Below, piece by piece: positions 34,912 to 46,781 of a DNA stretch of 64,000 bases (position 1 is the first letter of the stretch; the number at the start of each line of letters is the position of its first letter). Position numbers and translations under genes: made by a program. The notes under the pieces are model-generated. The model searched no databases and was not told the DNA's origin. It saw only the letters and a program-made list of their open reading frames with translations. The stretch is taken from contig JAHBBC010000001.1 in assembly GCA_019915015.1 (NCBI GenBank), forward strand, positions 434,001 to 498,000, read 5' to 3'. The stretch is from Auriscalpium vulgare (lineage: Eukaryota > Basidiomycota > Agaricomycetes > Russulales > Auriscalpiaceae).

Positions 34912-35696
34912 CTAGGACGAGGCAGCGACGAGCATGAACGTTCCACCAATAGGATCGCCAAGACCCGTAGCTGCCGCAAACGAGCTGACATTGAATCCAA
35001 TCGGCAACGCCGTCGAGTTGCACTGCAAAACGGTTTGCTTATCAAAGTCGGGCGACTGCTTGAAAAGCAAGAACGTATAGCTGGCTGAGCGTCAGTCTCG
35101 TTGTCACAGTCAGCGTGTATATGAAACACACCGGTGAGCAGGATCGCCAGCGGGCGGCTGGGGGTTCACCCAGTTGGAACACGCCGGGGTGGAGTTCCTC
35201 AGCGGCTCTACGAGGTTCACATCCGGAACGCCCGGAGTGAAGTCGCTTCCGACGAAGTGTCGGACTTCGGCGACACCGACTGGAGCATCCGGGTCGACTG
35301 CGATGACCACGTAAGGAGGCGCAACGAGAGGCGGTGGCAAAATGCGTATGCCAAATGATGGAGGAGGGAAGGTTTCTGAAAGCGCATCTCAGTCATTGTG
35401 GTAAGGACCATTACGAACACGATCCTTACGCGTAGTGGTGAGTTGAACGCCGGCGTGAACATAGACGGGACCAGGGAATGTAACCTCCAGCAGAACGGTG
35501 GGGTTGAAGTTGATGTCTAAAGCAGCGGGCAGCTATCGTCGCATTAGCAAGCGCAGCAGAAAATCAGAAATTGGTGACTGACCCCTGCATTGTCAAAGGC
35601 AGCCTTGACAGTCGAAAGACTCGTATCGCCTGTGAAGCTCGCAAAAGCTGCAGGGGCGAAGACAGAGAGGATAGCGGTGAGCGTAAGAGAGAGCAT
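34912..35696 (-). CDS. Secreted PEBP-like protein 1, 209 aa
   Basis: Exons are 35696-35583, 35532-35430, 35375-35132 and 35080-34912. An N-terminal signal peptide (LTLTAILSVFAPAAFA) precedes the mature protein. The phosphatidylethanolamine-binding fold shows VVIAVDPDAPVGVAEVRHF (the DPDxP anion site) and AGDPAHRYTFLLF. It ends in VSSFAAATGLGDPIGGTFML. The His in the second motif is part of the ligand site in PEBP proteins. Secreted fungal PEBPs of this type are poorly characterised; some resemble animal OV-16 antigens and some carboxypeptidase-Y inhibitors. The start follows a TATA box by 35 nt. Its paralogue at 37600 has the same exon lengths within a codon. Confidence 0.9.
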
Positions 35697-37555
35697 GTCT
35701 GCTTGGAGAGAAAGGCGCGATACAGTATGGCTTTTATACGTTGGACGCAAGCCATATCATTCCCATGTAGCTCGCTCGCAACAAAAATAACTACCAGAGC
35801 GCCATTCCAGCACCTAGCTCTAGCAGAGCCCAGTTCATTGGAAATCGTAGCCTGGCGCCTTGCTGTCTGACGAATGCGGCCGAAGTGGCATGTGCGACAC
35901 TTGATGGTGGCGACTATTAGAGCTTATTAGAGAGATGTCCCAGTCATAGCCCAGAAACAATTGCCAGCAACAGCGCGTAGGAGGTATTTGGACGCGAAGT
36001 GGGATCCGGATATTTCCAAACGGGAGTCAGCGCCTGCGATGTTTGTATCTGTTAGGATCAGAGGAGCATTTGTTCCTGATTTTCTGAAACGTTCAACGTT
36101 GACTCATTGACCGCCGACCGACTCTCGCGGCCCACAGCATTCCACTAGCAATGTAGCATTCCGCTGCATTCCAAATTTTCAAGTGCTGTACCAAGCAGCC
36201 ATTTCAGGTGAGTTATGGCAGGATCATATGAATGTGCCCCGATTTGCCTCCGTCTCTCCAAAGAGGGTTCGCCATCGACTCATCCTTAGACTCTGAACCG
36301 TCCACTGGCCTGGGCGGGTCGAGCCTGATCATGAGGAGAAGAACAGTAGACGAACGTACGACGACGACGAGCGATGCTTCTGGCGAGTCTTTCATCCCTG
36401 CAGCGACATCTTGCCGGTCAAAGATCATACGTACTACTAGTAACTGTCGGCATCCTCTCTCACAATCCCCATATCTACCCCATATCATGTGGAGCACCGG
36501 CTAATCCCTGTTATGCTGAGTGTCGCATCATTTTTTCAGTTCATCGGCACTTTCGACCGCGTCGGTTGGGCGAGCTTCCAGTCTAGACTATAAACTGCGA
36601 TGCTTGGCTGCACTTCCGTCATCGTTCTTACTACGCAAACAGCAATATGGCCTCTGCTACTCTAGGCACTCGACATCTTGTGGAACTGCCTAGTATCGAC
36701 GGCTGCTATGCTCGGTGATCACACAGCTAGCCTCCGTAGCGTGCAGTGCCAGCGTTCCGTGTATCCCCTAGTAGCCGCCTCACACGTTTCACGGATCATG
36801 GTGACTCCTTCAAGTCCCCTTTGCGCACGATGACGCAGGAAAATTTGTTGGCGCCTTACGGGCGTTCGCGTGAAGCGCCGTAGTCCGCAGCCTCGCCTTT
36901 CAAATTTCATTCATAGCTGGGCAGTGACGCCGCTCTGAGCCTCGCACACTCAGATTGGGAATAGTCTCTCCGACAAATTTCCTGATCATTTTGCCAACAA
37001 GCGGCGGTGGTTGCAATATCGGAAAATGTGGAGTCCTAATACATCCACTGTGCCGACCAAGCTGCGTACGTTTCGAGGCCAACTTGTATGGCCCGTTCAC
37101 AGCTGATGCATCCTTGTGGATAGCTGTCTGTATGTGCATTTGGCGAGATCTATCACCATGGTAGTTTTCAATGGCAGGCTGCTCTGGATGATGAAACGTA
37201 TGCGGGCGCTCCGGTCAGACGCATGGCGCAGACGGTCTCACTGTACGAGCGGCCGTCATCCTTTGGTCTTGGTCGACACCCGTCGGATTGACCGCCTTCC
37301 GATGGGCATGCCTTGTCTGCTCTCGTTGTCGCATTTGTTGCTGCGTGATTCATATCCCGAATATAACGGTCGCCACCATCATTTCAGTTATAGTGAGTCA
37401 ATCAGCCACACTCGTCATGCGTCTCTGAATAGGATCGGCACGCCGTGACCGCCAACGCGTCGTGGCGGGGCGCGCGCCGGCTGTGACGGTCTGTGCAAAC
37501 AAGCCAGAAGGGAATATTTTTATTTTCGTTTCGGTATGGCACACGCAGCTCCAGG
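35697..37555. other. 1.9 kb divergent promoter region of the PEBP pair
   Basis: The two PEBP genes are transcribed away from this interval. TATA boxes flank it on both sides (35731-35738 on minus, 37556-37563 on plus). Small frames of 60-95 codons in the middle have no motifs. Confidence 0.5.
35731..35738 (-). promoter_or_regulatory. TATA box of PEBP gene 1
   Basis: On the minus strand this reads TATAAAAG, 35 nt upstream of the ATG at 35696. Confidence 0.7.
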
Positions 37556-37563
37556 TATAAAAG
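37556..37563 (+). promoter_or_regulatory. TATA box of PEBP gene 2
   Basis: TATAAAAG, followed by CCATGCC as in the sister promoter, lies 37 nt before the ATG at 37600. Confidence 0.7.
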
Positions 37564-37599
37564 CCATGCCAGTTCATCCTGGGTTTGGCAGCAAACAAA

Positions 37600-38384
37600 A
37601 TGCGCTCTTCTACTCTCGTCGCTCTTCTCTCGCTGTTCTCTTCCACTGCTCTTGCCGCTTTTACGGGCGACACTAGCCTTGCGGCTGTGAAGGCAGCATT
37701 TGACGACTACGATGTAAGTCTCGTGCGAATGACAGGAGGGCATACGTCTGACCGTTGTCTTTAGCTTCCTTCCGACCTTGATATCACGTTCAATCCGACC
37801 GTCCTCTTCGAGGTCACCTTCCCCGGGCCAGTCTACGTTCATGCCGGTGTTCAGCTCACGACGACCGGTAGGCGTCAAGTACTTCATCTTCCCTAGACAC
37901 CTACTAACATGAAACTTGTCAGAAACTACTCCTGAGCCATCTTTCGGAATTCGCCTCCCTCTCAATGGTGTCACTGGACCGTTTGTGGTCATTGCCGTCG
38001 ACCCAGACGCACCTGCTGGCGTGGCCGAAGTTCGTCACATCGTTGCGGGTGACTACACCCTCGGCTCTGCCGATGCAAACAACGTCGAGCCTCTGACGAC
38101 TACTACTACACCCTGCTCTGCCTGGGTTAACCCTCAGCCTCCCGCCGGAGACCCGGCGCATCGGTGAGTCTTTGATTGCAAGATGTAACGAGTCTTATAC
38201 TGAGTGCGCTTGTAGCTACACCTTCCTTCTGTACAAGCAGTCCGCTGGTTTCGATAGTCAGACGGTGCTTCAGTGCCAGTCGACAGCGTCGCCGATCGGG
38301 TTCAACGTCAGCTCGTTCGCACAGGCGACGGGGCTGGGCAACCCTATCGGCGGAACGTTCATGCTTGTCGCTGCCTCATCTTAA
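37600..38384 (+). CDS. Secreted PEBP-like protein 2, 208 aa
   Basis: Exons are 37600-37713, 37765-37867, 37923-38163 and 38216-38384 (114, 103, 241 and 169 nt, against 114, 103, 244 and 169 in PEBP 1). A signal peptide (LVALLSLFSSTALA) is followed by AFTGDTSLAAVKAAFD, shared with the paralogue. The PEBP motifs are VVIAVDPDAPAGVAEVRHI and AGDPAHRYTFLLY, and a conserved Cys pair (PCSAWVNP, LQCQSTA) is compatible with an extracellular disulphide. It is predicted to bind a phospholipid head group or a protease, not shown here. Divergence from PEBP 1 is concentrated in the loop after exon 2 and in the exon 3 loop before CSAWVNP. The matching TATA boxes suggest similar regulation. Confidence 0.92.
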
Positions 38385-39040
38385 TCATTAACACTTACGC
38401 ACCGAGAGAGTTTTTTGTCTTCATTTACTTCCTTCAATTGAATCTCAATGTCACGAACGTCACTGCCTTGGATATGCGAAAACAATGCTAAGCCATTGTC
38501 CTTTTCCAACCGACGCGTTCGAATCTGCGCGAGGCTGGCTAGCTGAATGCAAGTTATATAGTACTTAGTTCGAAGAATTCGCTGCAGTGATGGCCAGGGG
38601 ACTGCTGGTACGTATCGCCGCGCTCCAGAACTCCTGCCCGATTTTATCTCTGCCTGTAATCTACTAGATCTCCCACATGGAGCATGGCGAGCGAACTGCG
38701 CTGTCAGGCACTGTGGCAAGACTTCGGGTTCGCCCACGGCCGCCGCCACGCAGCGAATATGCTCCAGCACCTGGCCTACCTCGCGTTGTGCCCGTACTAC
38801 TTACTAGACGTTGAAATTGGCGGAGGCGGAGGCGGCCACCTTCGGCCGCCGTCGGCGATATTTACACATGCACAAATAAGACGGCGCGGCGCCTTTTTGG
38901 TACTCGGCCCGACGGACGGAGGCAATTTCTCACGGTCTTCCCTCACCCCCGCACGGCCCAGCGCCGCCGCCAACGACGACGAGAAACCTGGTTTCGCTCG
39001 ATAATTTATTCCCCATCGTCCTGCCGTCGCCCTCCATGAC
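38385..39040. other. Intergenic, no gene recognised
   Basis: This is the upstream region of the EPL1 gene. A GC-rich GGCGGAGGCGGAGGC run lies near 38819-38834. No TATA is evident, as is usual for housekeeping genes. Confidence 0.45.
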
Positions 39041-42000
39041 ATGCCCCGAAATCATGCACCCGGCCCTTCGACGCTGCGAAACCGCAATCGTGTTACCAAC
39101 AAGACTCGCCTCCGAATCATCCGTGGAAATATTGATGCCGACCCGCTCGCCTTCGATGAGGATGAGGAGAAGGCTCGTGTCGTCTCCACAGCTGGTGTGG
39201 ACGCTGAGGATGCGAATGTGAGTCCCTCATCGCTGCTATTGCCGCCGTCGTCGCCCCTGTCGCCCTCCTTGTTGGGTTTCTTCGTGTGGCGCGCTCTGAT
39301 TGGCTGCTCGCGTGCGAACCTCATCCCGCGGAATGCTGACTAATATCCAATTTAGGAACACCATCTGCAAGCCGTCTTGTCTGCGGCTACCCAGCGGCAA
39401 AGCTCACATAGAGCGACGCGCGGTGGTATCGAGAAGGAAAAACAAGACGCGTACATCCCCATCCCCGACAGCACTGGTCTCGTTGAGGACTACGATCGCT
39501 GGTACGCCGCCGAACGATGGAAGGACCCCGCTTCGTACATCAAGACTTCTGAAAACGTTGAGGAAGCTATCTCAGACAGCCTCGCCAATGGCTTCACGTA
39601 CCTTATGGACGAGCGCGACAAGGAGTGGCTCGACAAGAACAATGAAGAGGCTCGAGGCGAAGGCACAAGCGCCCAAGGCGCCCTGTCGACGCCCGGGACC
39701 ACCACCCGGCTCTCGCAACGGAGCTCCAAGGCGAAGGGCAAGGAGCCTGACCTTCCCGTCCCCGTCGTTATCTCGGAGGATGAGTTTGAGCTTGTGATGG
39801 GTCTCTTCGAGAAGGTCACACACGAGAAGACGGAGTTCCTGCACCACGTAAGTCGTCGCCGCCATATATTATCTGGTTCTGCTAGGCTAACGTCTGTTAC
39901 GTCCAGGGCCTCGAGCAAGGCGTACCGTTTCCTCCTTTCTCCGACTACCACGACACGTTCGCCGCTCCGCTTAGTCCCGACACATTCTCCTCTTTTGCCG
40001 TTCCTGCATGGATCCCCCCACCGTTAGCCCTCATCCGTTCTGCGAAGGCCGTCTATCCGTACTGGAAGGAGCGGCGCATTGAGCGCAACGGCCACCGCAT
40101 CATTCCGGTTCTAAACGTAAGTGTACAGCTACGTCCGTGCGTGGTGCCACAGCTCACGGGTGCCGCAGTTCGATGAAGCGGATATAAGGAACGAGTCGTA
40201 CATCTGCTTCCGGCGGCGCGACGTGAAAACCGTGCGGAAGACGCGCGCCTCACAAGCTTCTTCTTCCGAAAAGCTCATACGGCTCCAGAAGGAACTGTTG
40301 GAGGCGATCGAAATGGCGAAGACCGTACACGTTCGGGAGCAGGCGAAGCGTGATGTAACGCTCCAGGCGAAAGAAGTGTGGGAGAAGCGAGAGGGTTTCG
40401 TGAACCTCAAGCGCAAGTTCCCGCAGTTGAGCGTCAAGGAGGAAGAGGAGTTGCTGTACGACAAGGAGCGAGTGCCAAAGCGGCCGAGGCTCATCGAAAC
40501 GTCTGCCGGGTGAGCTCGATTGCCTTTTGCAAGTTCGCATTCACTCACGGTCCACCTCAGGCGCATCGGCCTCAGGTTAACGAGAACTCGGGAACCTGGC
40601 GACAACGGGTCCCCTGTGGCACATGCCGAGACCACTCTTCGGCCGAAGGAGCGTGCTATCAAACTGCAGGCGCAGGTCGACCAAGAGATGGCAAAGCTCA
40701 AGGACCGGGACTACCACTGGGAAGACGCTATCGACGTGAGTCCCTCATTTCTCTTAATGTCGCCACATCTGACCAGACTGTCGGCGATCAGAGCTCGTAC
40801 CAACCGCGTCCCGCAGAGTTTGCCGCAAGGCATTTCCTCTACATACCTCCCTCAGACAACATCTCTTTATCGACGCCAACCGAAAAAGACGAGCAACCTC
40901 GGCAATGGCGAGCTGTGCGGACCCGTCGTGGACGCGGCGGTGTGCTTCGCGTCGACCGCCGCTTGGTTGCCACTCGCTCTTCCTCCTCCGACGATGAGTC
41001 CTTTACGCTTCCACGACGTTCCCCGCGGTCAAGTTCGGATGCCGAAGATGCAGATGCTCAAGAATCTGCACGGAGAATACGCGAGCGGTGGAAGTTCGAT
41101 CACGACGACGAGCCACCTCTCGCGCCGGAGGGGGTGGATGAGCAGGATCGTGCGTTGGTGGATGAGTTCAACACCAAGTGAGTTTGCCATATAGTGTTAG
41201 TTCTGAACTCGACGCTAACACCGTTCATAGGTATCTGCTCCGCAGCATGACCTTCTTTCAAGACGAAGATCATCAGCGCCTTACAACGGACCCCACTCTG
41301 TATCTGCCTATCGATGGCCGTACTCAAGGGGTAGTGCCGTACCGCCTCGGCATGCATCCGGTTTTGCGCAGAGACGCGTACGCTTCCGCTGTTGCCGCAC
41401 GGCCGCACCTCTCGCAAGCAGCGGCGATTCAGCACGCCGCGACTCAGGCGCAACAAGCAAACCTCGGGTTGTCGATGCCGCAAACTAATGGCACGCCGAT
41501 CTCGATGCAGGCTCAACTGAAGAAGTTGCCATCGACCCTCGCAGTTCCTCAATTGCGCATTTTATCGAACGGCGGCATGCGTCCTCCGACAACACCGACC
41601 GTTGCGCCAATACAGCTTCCTCCGCCGCCTTCGCCAAGCCACCCGATAACTCCCTCAGATGGCCAGTTCGCCAGTCCCACGCCAGCTAACGGCGTCGACC
41701 ACGAACCTCGTACGCCATCATCAGCCTCCAACACCAATCCCGCTTCCGATGTCCCTATGCCCCTCGCCTCTGATCCGAACGCTTCGCCTGCGCCTGCTGC
41801 CGCCCCCACCGCGACGGCAACTGCGGTGGCGGCGGCGCCTATGCCCGTCAAACCCCCTGCCACTCATCATGCCATCACTATGCCCAACGGTTACCATATG
41901 AATGCCTTCAATCCTGCCCTGCCAAACGGCGGGGGCTTCACCTACACCGCTCCTCCAACCTCCAACCTCAGCGCGCAGGCGCTCCAGAACCTCCGCTCCG

Positions 42001-42332
42001 TGTACAACTTGCCCGCGCAGGATCTCACGCTGAACGCGTCGCGCGCAGCGTCGTACATCGGACACGTCGTGCCGAACGGGTCGAGCTTCAACCTGCCCGT
42101 GAGTGCGCCACTCGCAGGGGGAAACATAAATCTGAAGCTACCTGCTCCGCGTCAGATGCAGTGGGCTGCCGCGCAGAACGGCACGGACGGGGCGGCGGGT
42201 GTCGCTATCGCGCACTCGCTGTCGCCGCATATGCACAGTCCCGCACAGCAGGGATCGCCTCCGCGCGGCGCGCAGCAGCCTTCGGCGTCGCCGTCGATGC
42301 ACCACCAGCAGGCGGTGGGCGGGAGTTACTAG
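39041..42332 (+). CDS. EPL1: Enhancer of polycomb-like protein (NuA4 subunit), seven exons, 960 aa
   Basis: Exons are 39041-39217, 39356-39847, 39907-40116, 40169-40509, 40561-40735, 40792-41177 and 41231-42332. The conserved EPcA region is spread over exons 1-5: LRIIRGNIDADPLAFDEDE, EHHLQAVLSAATQ, YIPIPDSTGLVEDYDRWY, VISEDEFELVMGLFEK, YWKERRIERNGHRIIP and YICFRRRDVKTVRKTR. This region scaffolds the Piccolo NuA4 histone H4/H2A acetyltransferase core with Esa1 and Yng2. Exon 6 holds a basic patch (RTRRGRGGVLRVDRRL) and the last exon a Pro/Ala/Gln/Ser-rich disordered tail. Intron 1 (138 nt) is longer than most in this window. Start: ATG followed by PRNHAPGPSTLRNRNRVTNKTR. The protein is nuclear. 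Confidence 0.95.
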
Positions 42333-42823
42333 CGAGTCGTCGTCGGACTTCATCTTCATCGCTGCACCTATATTTTCCTTTGACTCTACGTACACTACTT
42401 ATTAGTTCGCGCTGTTTTTTTTTTGTTTTGAATGTTGCTCGTGTAGTGTAAAAGATATTCGATTGAGATAGAAGTGCGCTTGGTATACAGCAGGACCAAG
42501 ATGGAAACCCTTTGACTCAACTGTAAAACTGCGGGCAGCACACGCAGTGTTCGGCGTGCCATCGATCAAGTACACCTCAGCTTTCTCCTCCAACCTTCAC
42601 TCTTCGTCAGGACTCAACGATGTCTGGCTCGCCTGCCGTCGGAAGCGTCGGGAACCTTAAAATGACGAGCCTGAGCCGGATCTTTGGTGGACAGGTGCCT
42701 AAATCGCCATAAATACTCTGGCGAATGCCAGCTCACGACCTCCACGACCTGTAACAGTAGAAACCCAAACTACTGGCGGTGAGTCCCGGGCCACTGTGAC
42801 TTGTCGCATGGGCGTACGGGCAG
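42333..42823. other. Intergenic, no gene recognised
   Basis: This is the 3' flank of EPL1 with a T-run (42415-42424). A 30-codon frame at 42620 is not convincing. Confidence 0.4.
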
Positions 42824-43908
42824 ATGTCTCCTTGTAGCGGGCGTGAGTCTTCGCTGCTTACTGAAATCAATCATATCTGCCCCATTAGCGCCCCTCGGCG
42901 ACCCAGACGAAGACTTCGACGGCTTCAGCGATCTGCGGTATCCTTCGACTCCGTTGTTCTCAGTGTACATGCAAGCAACTCAGGCTCTACCTCAGGCAAC
43001 GCTACGACGCCGCAGGCCGCCGAGGGGCACGCGCCTGGTCACGGTGCTGAAGGATCAACCGCCGCATCTCCAGTACTTGCTATCGCAGGAAAATAAGTTG
43101 CTCGTTCGCGCTCAGGCATCTAAGAGGAAAAGGGAAGGCGAAGGCAAACGGGGCCCAAGCACCCTCCGGCCCCCCTCTGGCGGAAGGCGGTCGTATTCCA
43201 GACAACCCAGCTGCAAGGAATGAGGTCTACGTACTAATTCCTCCACTTTGTCTCGAACATTACACCAGCCATCCCGGAACCCTATCTGTCGCGGCTAGCC
43301 CGAACCCGATCGCTGAACAAGTCCTGGATGCAGGAGAAGGACCTTCGCGGGCGGTCACGACGGCCAATATTAGCAGACCCACCTCGGTGCGGACACAGCT
43401 ACCGCCAGAACACGCGTCACCCACGGCCGTCGACCATCTCCATATTGCCGCCACGCGCTCTGCATGAGCATCCCGTGAGTTCTGCCAGTGTTCTGCCTCC
43501 TGGTGCCTTGAGCGTCCGCGCGCCTTCCCTTCTTCTCACTTTCTCACCTTCGTCTTCTTTTTAGGTACCGTTTCATCCGCCATGGGGTCATGGCCACGAG
43601 TGGCGCATGTGTCTGAGAGCCAGTCACCCGTTCATGGCGTGGCATTTGATAGACTCTTTCTGAGCGTGTCGAAGCACGCCCGGCGTGTGGAGTCTGCTTC
43701 CCGCGAGCACAGCATGCGTATAGAGTCGGCGTCCCGCGAGTATGCTCTGCGTGTGGAGTCCGCTTCCCGCGATTACGCACTAAGTATGGAATTTGCTTCT
43801 CGCGAGCTGCGCGAGGACGTGGACGGTCTGAGCGCACATGGATCTGGCAGATCGACGACCGCCTTGCCAGCGTCGCGCGGCGGGCGGGGTGAACTCGCGT
43901 TTAATTAG
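42824..43908 (+). CDS. Uncharacterised locus with 11-residue coiled-coil repeats, structure unresolved
   Basis: An ATG at 42824 leads through a classic GTGAGT...TTAG intron (about 42844-42889) into GDPDEDFDGFSDLRYPST, a real-looking acidic segment. Downstream frames to 43460 are linker-like (rich in Ala, Pro, Ser, Thr) and I cannot choose splice sites with confidence. The final part, 43582-43908, has four in-frame 33-bp units at 43684-43815 reading RVESASREHSM, RIESASREYAL, RVESASRDYAL and SMEFASRELRE. These fit a hendecad coiled coil. No family name is offered. It may be one gene or the remains of one. Confidence 0.35.
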
Positions 43909-44301
43909 ACACCGGTATAGAATACTTATCTCAGGGTCTTGCTATCGTCACTTGATCTTCACCTTCGTACTTATATATGTGGTGTGCCTCCACCGGCTAC
44001 TTGTAATATTCGCCTCTCGGGCTCTTGACATACTCCCTACTATCCATGCCAATGCATCGATTTTTCCATCAACCCTGTCGTGCTACACGCGAGCCAGGAC
44101 ACACTGGCACCCTGCCGTCGTCATTTGAGTACGCTCGATCTTCGAATCCGGCTGCAATTGTGGAGCAGTGGCGACCTTGCTGAGCCGCACCCACACCCTG
44201 AGGATGGTGTCATTATGGCTATTACATCTTCTAACGTCACTAGTACAGTATTCATCGTGGCGGTGGGCAAGAAGGGGCGTAAAACAGACGTGTGTATGTT
44301 C
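43909..44301. other. Intergenic, no gene recognised
   Basis: This 3' flanking region lies between the hendecad locus and the four-span gene. There is no motif-bearing frame. Confidence 0.4.
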
Positions 44302-45238
44302 TCACACCGGCGAGGCAACCTTCTCGTCTACCATGACGGAAACCTTCTTATCCGATGAGAACGACTTCCTGTCATCATCCATGACCTCGGCAGATTCGAC
44401 ATCGGGTTCAGGACTTGTGGGAGCGCGACGACGCGAAGCGACGAAGAGCACAATGACGGCGATGACGGCGAAGAGCCAGCTGAACCATGGGATTATGGCT
44501 TGAGTGCGCACTGCGAAAACAATTATTTAGAATCCAGACGAAGCACACGAACACAGCCAAGCTGGGGAATCAGGGCGCTGAGGAAGAGAACTCACGGTAG
44601 CTAATGTCACGATATGTCATTGCGACATGTTCCGCCTCTGCCGCTGCCGTCACAACTGCGGCCGGAAGCTGCACGCCTTCCAGGAAGGCCTTTGTGTGGG
44701 TAGCTTCCGTAGAGAAGACGACGTTGTATGCGATCTGTGTAGGGAGAAGCCACAGGGCGCACAGAGCGAGGACGACGGCTTGTGCTGGCAGGGTGCGCGT
44801 TGCCAAAGGCACTCCGCCGCGCACCCAGCGGCTGAACATGCGATCGAAGAGCGTGTGGAAGAGGGTCATTTGGAAGAAGGTAGACGTGAGGACTGAGATG
44901 AGTGTCGTTACGGCCGTGACGACGACGCCAGGGTGGAAGATATCTGAAAGGAAAGTCGCGTTGAGCCTCAGGATATCGTCATATTCAACAAACAACCTAC
45001 TGGTTACATCGATCTCCAGAGTGACACCGGGAGGTGCCTCACGCCTGAAGGCCGACTTCGCCTGGTTCCCCCTATGTCATGTTAGTCTTGTCGACGATCG
45101 ATATGCGACCCTGCATAAGGATAGAAATACGCACCGTACCAGGCTGTACAAGCCAGTAGATCCCGCGACGACGTTGAGAGCCCAGCATACTGCCAAGGCC
45201 GTGAGACGCGCCTTCTTGAGTGGCTCGGCATGCGACAT
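44302..45238 (-). CDS. Four-span membrane protein, paralogue 2, 243 aa
   Basis: Exons are 45238-45135, 45071-45001, 44943-44596 and 44510-44302 (104, 71, 348 and 209 nt). The layout matches the 13.2 kb gene: helix 1 in exon 1 (ALAVCWALNVVAGSTGLYSL), a polar exon 2 ending GVTLEIDV, helices 2 and 3 in exon 3 around FHPGV and GVPLATRTLPAQA, helix 4 in exon 4 (FSWLFAVIAVIVLF), then a charged tail with a MDDDRK stretch. Arg replaces Lys at the exon 1/2 junction. This is the most divergent of the four paralogues, with a longer tail. Function is unknown. Its neighbour on the same strand is paralogue 3. Confidence 0.83.
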
Positions 45239-46781
45239 TGCGGGCGATCGTCTGGAGGACGGTTGAATGTGGGGAACCGGAGGGCAAGCGCAACCAACGG
45301 CTGCAGACGCTGATGGAAGCTTTTAATCAATGCTTAGCCGTATCTTCGGCGTTAAGGCTGGGAGAGGGTCGCACCACTGCGAAGAGTCCGCCACATGGAT
45401 GTGCCGTTTAGAAGCATCGGCATGACAGCTGAGAAAACCACCACCAAACGTTCAACATCGGTGTGGGAGTCCCCTGACCAGAATAGGGGAGCCATCATGG
45501 CACGAATGCCAACCTTGATCTTCTTACGGGGCGGGCACAGGCTTTCGTATGAGCGCGCCATGATGGGGGGTCGGGGAAGCGGTCGACCGGCTATACTTCC
45601 TGCATTCTCGGTCTGGAGACCGCCATACTCCACACTATCACCGGATGCCACCGGTGAAAATCTCTTTCCACTATGAGACTCGGAGGTTGGCGGTGGCGAA
45701 CGGAGTTTCGGCTTGTCTGTCAATGGCGCACATTAGTTCCTGGCCGTCATGCAATGTCGTTGTCACAATTGGCACCTGATCAAAATCGATGGGCGGGCGA
45801 TGGGTAACTTCCACTGACTTTGGGCGGTCATTGATCCATTAGAAAGGATCTGTCGCAACCTTGTCGATGCCCGAAAAGTAGGATTGTGTGGAAGAATGAT
45901 CCTCAGACGCCGTGGGCAAGCCAGGGAGGACGTCTAGGGTCGTCTAGACGTTTGTCAAAACGTATGATGCTGAGAAGTTCTGGTCAGTTTACCTTCTATA
46001 TATGTACCTATATGTACTCGGGGCGCCTCTAAGTTACAGTGATATGTATGTTGGTCAGCTGCGTGGCCGTAAGTTAGTGACGTACTAACCAGCTTTGACA
46101 CATGAGATGACACTGAGCGGTCTGCGCGGCCTATAGATGGCATTTGGCCCGTAAGCAATCATCAGCTGATATAAAGCCGCAATCGTTTGGCAGACTCCTC
46201 GGCGGACGCGCATACCCCCTGGGCCATACACACTGACATGGACAGGCGACGCAGGTGGTCATGCAGTCAGGCGGTGTGGAGTACTTTTAGCCGAGATGGA
46301 TGCTCTGATAAACGTAGCATTAGCGCACCTACAGTAGATCCATTGAAGACGGGAATTCTTACCATCAGCACGCCTCGAGGGCAGAAGATTGTCGGACAAT
46401 CGAAACATGGAGAAGCACATCGCGGCTAAAGAAGCCAATCTGATGAACCCATTTAATTGAGTAAGGCACAAGATCGTTGACAGCGCACAGGGACACGTAC
46501 CTGCAGCAAGTCACCGAAATCAGAACGACGGAGAGTTGCGAGCATCAGGACTCGAGGACTTGTGTAAGCGATGCTCAGCTGACAACAAGATGATGGCGGC
46601 GGCGCCGGCGGGTCTTGACCATGACTCGTAAGAGCCGATGACAAACGAGATCAGACCGCAGATTCGCCTCGCTTTCGCGCGTTGCGCGCGCAGAAATTGG
46701 ACCATAAGATATGCAGGTGAACGTACATCTCCACACGAGTCGTGCTCCTCATTCATCGTACAAGCACCCATCGCGAGGACA
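45239..46781. other. 1.5 kb intergenic region, no gene supported
   Basis: A minus-strand frame at 45352-45723 (123 codons, basic KKIKVG patch and a hydrophobic VVVFSAVMPMLL stretch) lacks an ATG start and has no recognised family. It may be an exon of something lost. The rest of the interval shows nothing. Confidence 0.4.

Noticed and set aside
39490..39951. Long antisense frames over EPL1, UCH and BTB genes
   Set aside because: Shadow frames of high-GC coding exons with no motif.
45352..45723. 123-codon minus-strand frame near the four-span genes
   Set aside because: No ATG start, no family signature; not annotated as a gene although an orphan exon cannot be excluded.
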